DNA of 64,000 nt from Dicyema japonicum (Eukaryota > Dicyemida > Rhombozoa > Dicyemidae), in assembly GCA_011109175.1 (NCBI GenBank), contig RDEW01000020.1:124001-188000 (forward strand). Reading direction: 5' to 3'. The position numbers and the translations under genes are program-made. Positions 57,557 to 64,000 of this stretch are shown here, piece after piece. Below the pieces are notes generated by a model. That model saw nothing but the letters and a program-made list of their open reading frames with translations. It ran no database searches and was not told where the DNA came from. Position 1 is the first letter of the stretch, and each line of letters begins with the position of its first letter.

Positions 57557-58918
57557 TCAATTTAAATTAACGAAAGCCCTAAACAGACACAAATCATCAC
57601 GTGCATGCAAAATCAGTTGGAAATCAGCAGGGATAACAAAACAGATCCTTTAGAGATACGAAACCTTTCATCTAACTCCTCGACATCAGCTGATCCAAAG
57701 AGCACGAAGCATATTGAAATAGTGCGGACATTGACAGCTCTAGTGACTCCAAGTGGTACCCTTAATTAACCAATAAGCACACCAATAGCTTTTCGATCCC
57801 AAATTCTTTCGGGGGAGGAATATATAGGCAATTTGAGGGAGTAATCAAAATCTCAGAAGGTTTGAAAGGAGAATAATTGACAAGACGACAGAGATTGTCC
57901 ACATCGCAGAGTTTTGGGGTCAAACCAGCCCTGATGACCATATCCGAGTGAGCCATACACTCAACACAGTCTAAATATAAAACTGAGTCAACCTCCGTAG
58001 AGATAAGCATGAGGCAATCCAGCGTCAAGAAACATGGCCTCGTCAGGGTTCAATTTCACAATATTTAACAAAAAGACTGCAAAACAGCCAATATCTCCAT
58101 CAAAATGTAGAGTCGTCCATCTAAACCAATCAAAAATATTCCACGTGTCTGAAATGTCAAAAAATGAAACCTTTATCTTGTTTGGATTCACAGATGTTTC
58201 GTTCCAAAACATTATTTTGAGCAGTTTTAACGGATTCCGTTGAATTGAGTGATCTGTCCATAAGTTTGATGAAACAACACTTCAATGTTTCCGTTGTTGG
58301 ATTGGAAATAAAGTTACAAGATTCCGCGGCGCCCATCAAAGATTTCAATTCAGGGATCTCTAAAGGTGATGAGACGTGGGACCATTTAAAAAATATACAA
58401 TCTCTGAATAAGGTCTGAATCCACACAAGCCATAAAACGGAGTAATAGCTACACACATTTCTGGTTTGTGGTTGGCTTCTGGATACACACGTGGGTTACT
58501 TCTATTCAGTTCTTCTGCTTGTTGCTATGACATTAAACACACGTGACCTTATTCGGGTGTATTTGGATAGATAATGGTTTTGATACGGAGAGTACCTTAA
58601 ACAAGAAGGGTAAACGATCCCCAAAGATGTCAAAGGAGTCCGAACCCAAATAGTCCGTATTTTTGGCCAAGAACTTGTCCAATCCTTCCCCAGTCGTAGA
58701 AATGCGAGAACAACCATTTGGATGGGTCCCCATCCATAACTACCATTCGTAACAATAAAAACTTCTGCGTATGGCTGATCGTGTTCGACAGTCACGTGGC
58801 CACCTGATTCTGCTAGTTGTGCTACTAAACTGTGTGGCGCTTTAATTCCCCAGGCATATTTCTGAACAGAGCATTTCAGTGTCTTTACTAAAATAAAACA
58901 GTTTACTTAACTTTTCAT
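57557..58918 (-). CDS. MPI: Mannose-6-phosphate isomerase
   Basis: Zinc enzyme that interconverts fructose-6-phosphate and mannose-6-phosphate, feeding N-glycan and GPI synthesis. Nine exons (58912-58918, 58763-58887, 58548-58739, 58383-58524, 58171-58359, 57993-58148, 57781-57970, 57677-57760, 57557-57647), 391 residues, near the family's 390-425. Introns are 24, 23, 23, 23, 22, 22, 20 and 29 bp. Motifs: [106 protein letters not shown] and the C-terminal [10 protein letters not shown]. The zinc-ligand pattern Q-x-H...E...H is kept. The first exon is only 7 nt (ATGAAAA), chosen because it restores the frame to KTLKCSVQ. The gene is complete with no defect. Confidence 0.95.
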
Positions 58919-60244
58919 GCTTATTGGATTGAAATTCAATTTAACTTTAAAAAAAGAATTAATTTTAATAAATTAAAAAAAAGTAAATAACTATTAATCT
59001 AACAGTCTCCCTAAAAAATAAATAAATAAAGACCCTTCAGGAACGCTGTTGGTTCACTGGCGGAGCATTCGAAGCGAATTCGAAAGATGTTGGAGGCTCG
59101 GATCACTTAATTTAGCGAGTTAATACTTTTTTGGTGGTCTTGGGGTTTTAAAAAAAAAATAAATAAATAAAGAAGATCTCTTTTCAAGCAACAGTCACTA
59201 GGACTACAAAGGTTCACCACCTTGTCGTTAAGACCAACCTTCTTTCTATGTACTTTTAAGGAAAATGGAACCCTATTGAGTCGGATATGAGGTCTTTTTA
59301 TTTTCTCCTGGAGAATTGATCATATCAACTCTGGCGGAAAACTCTGCCTCTTCTTTCCTCATACGAAAGTATTAACTGCTACTTTCCTTTCAGAGGAGTC
59401 GGCCAGAAGCAATGGGGGGATCTTGTATTTCATGAAAATAACAGGAAACCCATTTGGGAAAAGATTATCCCTGCGAGGAATCCTGATCGATCTTGGAAAA
59501 AGACAATCCGATTGAGTTCTTTTGCAAAAATTTGAAGAGACACTTCGGGATGGCCGTGGGATCGCTGGCATACCACTCGCGGAGAGTCTGTAAGTTACTA
59601 AACTCTGTGATCACTAAATTAGTTGGCTTTGGAACCTTTTTTCTTTGATCTTGGTTTCTTAATTAAAAATCTAATATTCCTGCAATATAACTTCCCCTAC
59701 TCCGCAATGAAGGTACGTCACAACCTCAACCTTCCGACCGAGGAACGAATCCAAGGAGAAGTCTGTTGTACCGACCAAATTCACCCTCCAATAGTCCATT
59801 ACAGGCTTCCGTTTCCTAAGATAGGTGGAGAAGTAGGTCAGACCTTTTCTATTTTCATCACACGTCCTACTGTCGCGGACATCACTTGCGGAAGAGTTAA
59901 TGGTAATCCTCACCAGTGGATTTAGTCAGGGAGAAGATTAGAGAATTCGTTCAAATACTGTCGTGTCAGAACGACTCGTCGCCTCACGGGTGGGATCGCC
60001 TAGACGAGAATTGACCTTCGCTGAAATGACTGTTTGCGTTTGACTTAGATTGCAAGCCTGGGGTAATAAAAAAACCTTCAACGGTGACCAGCATGTGAAA
60101 ATTGATAATTAAAGGCACATCGATAGTCCCTTGGAATCAATACCATATGGGCTAATTTTAATTATCTTAATACATCGGGAAATCGATTAATTAAGTTGGT
60201 TACTTTATTCGAATTCAAATTACGAACAAACGAATAGTAAAGGC
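58919..60244. other. Intergenic region with unresolved coding-like stretches
   Basis: 59300-59600 plus reads LAENSASSFLIRK, then (across a 25-bp GT-AG gap) GVGQKQWGDLVFHENNRKP and IWEKIIPARNPDRSWKKTI, then (across a 22-bp gap) LRDGRGIAGIPLAESL. These look spliced in the local style, but no start, stop or family could be fixed. 59707-59925 plus is open (100 codons) without a motif. 59040-59170 has an (AAAT)n tail typical of a LINE end. Confidence 0.4.
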
Positions 60245-63200
60245 ATGTCTTCCAGATTTATCGATTATGTTATTGTGGTTAAGTCTGATAAGGCATCCCC
60301 TCTCCTAAAAAAATATCCTACTGTGGATCACGAGGATTTTCCAATTCCCTACGACGTTGTTTTCTTTTGTCAACCAGAATGTTGCACAAACTGCAGTTGT
60401 GTTGGTCGTAAATTCCAATCTCAATTCTTCACATTTATGCTGACGGAAAAGGAAACCGCCAAAGTCCGCTATGGAATCACTCATAACTTCTATGTACAAC
60501 AACATTGTGGCGAAGAAATGGAATCCAAGTATTTCCTCGCATCTTTGTGCATAATCACTCAGCACAACTTTTTTTCCGCGTTCACGGAATGTTTAAGGGC
60601 GTTAAAGACTATTTTTGATTTTACGGAGAATTTATTTTTCGGATTGCAAAGAAAATGTTCCCAAGAAAATCAAAAGTTAAAATCACGTTATTTTTAAAGG
60701 TACAAATTTTGGGATGTTTTTCACGGAAAATTACGATTTCCAGTTTAAAAATTTGTTTGAGGAACTTCAAAGTGAATTAGAAAGCTGGATTTATCGACTT
60801 TTGCGTATTCCCAATATTCTGAGTGATATAAATGCAATCCAAGTACTTTGAATATTTTTTCCCAGATTTTACTGCTTCCTGAAACATCAGTGAGGGTTGG
60901 AATCCCGGACGATAAAAGACTTCATTTAGGAGACTATCCAATCGTATTTCCATTCGAAATTCTGGGGATCGACATTTGTCTGCAAATCCTCAGTCTAATT
61001 TTGCTTGAACAAAAAGTAAGTGAATATCCCCAAAATAGATTATTTTCAAATCTGAGAATTTTTCAATTCTAACTTTTACAATTTTTACTTTTCTGACGTT
61101 ACTCTACCCATTGGAGTACCTCTTCCCTGTAATTCCAATATTACCAATGTCCATGAACTCTGCTGAGAATGTTGGAGATTATATTTACCTCAGCTCATAC
61201 TGGCTCCCACTCCCTTCATTATCGGCCTTTCAGCTAATTTTATCAAAAATCACGAGGACTTTAAGTTTCCAACGGATATTTGGGTCGTCGACATTGACCA
61301 AGACAAAGTAGTCTAATAATCCCCAAATATTAGATCACTAAAGGCAAAACCTGCGAAGAAATCGTCCCGTTTCCGAAGGACCAAAGAATCTTGTTGAAGG
61401 AAAAAATCAAATTAGTAACATTTGGGTAATTCCAGATCCTCCAAAAGATGTCCAAAATGCCGGAAGCTAAAAATTCTACGAATGTGGAAATTAGAATAGC
61501 TCTTGTGAGTTTTTAGTTGTATTCCCAAGGTTGAACTTTTTGGGCATCTTATTGGTGATGTCTGCGATTATATCCAAATAATTCGTCTTTACCCCAAACC
61601 TTTGGTTAACTTTGACTCGGTCTCCTTTCTAAGTCAAAAAAACTGTCAGTTTATTTCTCGTCTGGCTAAAACTCAGGTTTATGGTCGATAAGATTCAGAC
61701 TATTCAATATTTTGCCCAACAACTAGTCTGCTGTGAATTTGAGCCTTTGAGGAGAATCATGAGAGGAGTCGAACCATCTGATGTTGGGGACAAAGTGGAT
61801 TGGTTCATTGAAGAGAGGAATGTTATGAAATATGACATCTTCTGCGACGGATGTTTTCTGAATTCTTCATCATTCGATCTATTCGCTAGGGGACAAAGTA
61901 GTTAAATATTTAAGTCGAGTCGATTTTGATTCCATACAGTTCCCCCTTCGTTTGCTGGACGATAGAAGGGAGAGCTATAAAGAAGGAAAGGATACCTCAG
62001 ACCTTTTAGAAAATTATAAAGAAGATTCACAAGATAATATCACTCCGAGGACACATTTCAGTCCTCCAGTGAAAACGACGACGAAACCACCATCGAGTAC
62101 GGGGAAGTTCAGATACAATTCAAAATGGAAGTTTCACTGTAACTTAGTTTTAGGGTCATCACTGACTTCAATAAAGGGAAAGTTTGCCAGCATCTACAAG
62201 TCAATAAAATACGAAAAGGATAACATTGCGTATATTATTTGACTCACGTAGTGTGGATAAAGACTTCTTGCATGAAATCGCTGGGAGACTTAAGGAAGGA
62301 AAGGGGCTTGGATGGGGGAATGTGGGACGACTAACATACCTGATGGGGAATGAGATATATAGAACAATATTACTTGCAAAAATAAATGGATTGAACAGAA
62401 ATTCTGCAAAAAAACAGTTCATAGAGCACGTGGTAGTATTTTATGGTTTATGTGGGAAATTTCTTACAATGCTAGTAAGAATTACATTAAACTGTGCAAA
62501 ATAATAATGCAAGGTCTCCAAAAGTCATGGACCACTAAGACCCCCAATGGGAACGGGAGTGCATATATCTTTCTAGAACTACTTTATACGTATTTTTACA
62601 AATGTCGAAAAAAGTCATCAATCGTATTATTTCACGAATAACCACAGTTATCAAGTAGACAATCCTTGATTTCTGAGAAAATGGGAATTCTGGAAGATCG
62701 GTCTGACAACGAAGCTGTCTATCTATATTTAGACGTCCTCCAAGGTTTTTTATAGTCACTTCAAATCAGTCCAAGACCAAGACTTTCTCAAATGCCACGT
62801 CTTCTGGGAAAGTGCCTACTTTTACGCAGTTTCGTATGAGAGAGACTTGGAAGGAGTCGAGATGGATTCTAATAATCTTTTAAAACGGTAGTGTCCCCAA
62901 TATATTTCAGCTACAAAGTTCTACCGCAGAGTTGAAGAAACTGGAAAATAAGGAGGAAACTCTATTATCTGATATGCTTTACAATTTAGTCAATTTAATG
63001 GTGATGACAAGGATGGAAGGTTTCTTCTTTGGTAGAGTATAATCAGAAAGGAGTGGGTATCAAAAAGATCATTCGGCGTCTTGTGGGAAAATGCCACATT
63101 GGACTGAGTCAGGGACAATTTCTTTACGATTTTTTGGATAATGTGGAGGAATTAGTTCAAATTTCTTCAATTTACTTAAAGGGGGGTAATACAACGAGGC

Positions 63201-63872
63201 TTATAGCGTATGGGCATTACAACCGGTCTTTATTCACTGCGAGTTGGGGTAAACAGTCCGAAAATGTGGTATTGGAGGTACTTCCCTCTCTTAAGTAGAT
63301 TTCACACGACTCAATTATCGCACGTGACTGGGATATGAACATACTAGACAGGTGGTGGTTTAACAGAATAATAAATTCAACTTTCATTCCGAAATCACGG
63401 GAAATACTAATTTGGTACAAAACCAGGGGGAAGAGTTCTCTATACAGGTTCAGGATGAGTCAGGTATGCTTATGAGTTAGGATTAGTCTGAGTTGTTCTT
63501 TGGCGAACTGAACACTGTTTTGGGGAGACAGGAGAGCGTTATACAAGAACAAGTCGAACAAAGTTTTTCAGTAGTCGACTGTGGAGTAAACGAACAAGTC
63601 GGAGTCCTCAAAATAAATAAAAATGGAGTGGAGATTAAATTTGAGACCCAAACAGTAACCAGTGAGATAATACAAAGATTAAAATAAGAACAGAAGAACT
63701 TAGGAGGTGTTTTACAAAGGGAGAGAACGTGGTAATCATCGAACAGTACAGTATTAGTGGTCTGGTAATAATAGATAAAGAAGAGGATGTATCAATATTG
63801 TGGAAATATCATAGTGATAAGGCTGGGGATATTTGCTACTCCGTTTTATGCCTTTTTTCTCATTGGAGATAA
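60245..63872 (+). CDS. MADD: MADD (Rab3 GEF, DENN-domain protein) orthologue
   Basis: MADD/Rab3-GEP activates Rab3/Rab27 on secretory vesicles. Twenty-one exons read to about 1,044 residues; the first is 60245-60675 and the last 63678-63872. Nearly all introns are 20-31 bp (one of 44; the junction near 63001-63019 is uncertain). uDENN: FIDYVIVV, PYDVVFFCQPE, VRYGITHNFY, LCIITQHNFFSAFTECL. cDENN: ESWIYRLLRIPN, VFPFEILGIDICLQILSLIL, YPLEYLFPVIPILP, LILAPTPFIIGLSANFI, DIWVVDIDQDKV. Then dDENN (FDSVSFL, RLAKTQTIQYF), a short linker, KDFLHEIAGRLKEGKGLGW, RRLVGKCHIGLSQGQFLYDF, DRWWFNRIINSTFIPKSREI and the end GDICYSVLCLFSHWR, all in family order. Vertebrate MADD is about 1,600 residues; the loss is in the disordered middle. 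A 16-nt exon (60700-60715) is inferred. The gene is intact. Confidence 0.93.
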
Positions 63873-63877
63873 ATAAA
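63872..63877 (+). terminator. AATAAA poly(A) signal overlapping the MADD stop
   Basis: The stop TAA (63870-63872) shares its last A with AATAAA, as also seen in muscleblind with a one-base different overlap. Confidence 0.6.
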
Positions 63878-64000
63878 AATAATTTTAATGGCTAATTTTC
63901 GACTTTCGATTACATTTTATGACAATAGTGAAATTTATAGCAAAAATAGTAGACTGTTATTTCACCTTTGTTGAAATATTCGAGAATAATCTAGAATAAT

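Noticed and set aside
58034-58243. 69-codon plus-strand frame
   Set aside because: Antisense of MPI exons 5 and 6.
61898-61914. A 17-bp intron in MADD
   Set aside because: Using the next AG gives a 22-bp intron that restores the reading frame; the 17-bp version breaks it.

Overview
This is a window of a compact, AT-rich animal nuclear genome, most likely a dicyemid mesozoan (a parasite of cephalopod kidneys). The main clue is intron size. Seven protein genes can be read through about 70 inferred GT-AG introns, and most of these are 20-31 bp long. All the recognisable genes are metazoan: muscleblind, ARMH3, a free-standing glutamyl-tRNA synthetase (GluRS), a lamin-type intermediate filament protein, mannose-6-phosphate isomerase and MADD. 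The species call is inference from intron size and gene content, not a database match.

Layout. 1-9.0 kb: the end of an unrecognised gene carrying a decayed tandem peptide repeat, muscleblind (minus), LINE relics, then ARMH3 (plus). 9.1-46.6 kb: a transposon-dominated region built as a head-to-tail duplication. Unit 1 is about 9.65-28.8 kb and unit 2 about 28.83-46.56 kb. Each unit holds, in the same order, an RTE-like LINE, hAT remnants, one copy of a two-domain membrane-protein gene, a jockey-like LINE, a GluRS segment, another LINE and another hAT relic, then R2-like, MULE and LINE remnants. GluRS is complete only in unit 2; unit 1 keeps a deleted, frameshifted piece. Unit 1 also carries a nearly intact R2-like element with a restriction-like endonuclease. 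50.1-52.1 kb: lamin. 52.9-57.0 kb: a third, more diverged copy of the block with the membrane-protein gene. 57.6-63.9 kb: MPI (minus) and MADD (plus), both fully traceable.

The host genes do not form a pathway; they are unrelated housekeeping, cytoskeletal and trafficking genes packed between transposon-rich stretches. The most interesting unit is the triplicated gene for a putative type I membrane protein. It has a signal peptide, two homologous extracellular modules sharing the motif G-x-Y-Y-x-C followed by NFTD, one membrane helix and a short tail. Its three copies differ by many amino-acid changes. Because three block copies are present, several transposon events can be ordered: insertions with target-site duplications can be compared with empty sites, and one site looks like a hAT excision footprint.

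Limits: all splice sites were inferred by eye from reading frame and family similarity, family names come from recognised motifs, relic borders are approximate, and no alignment or search was run.
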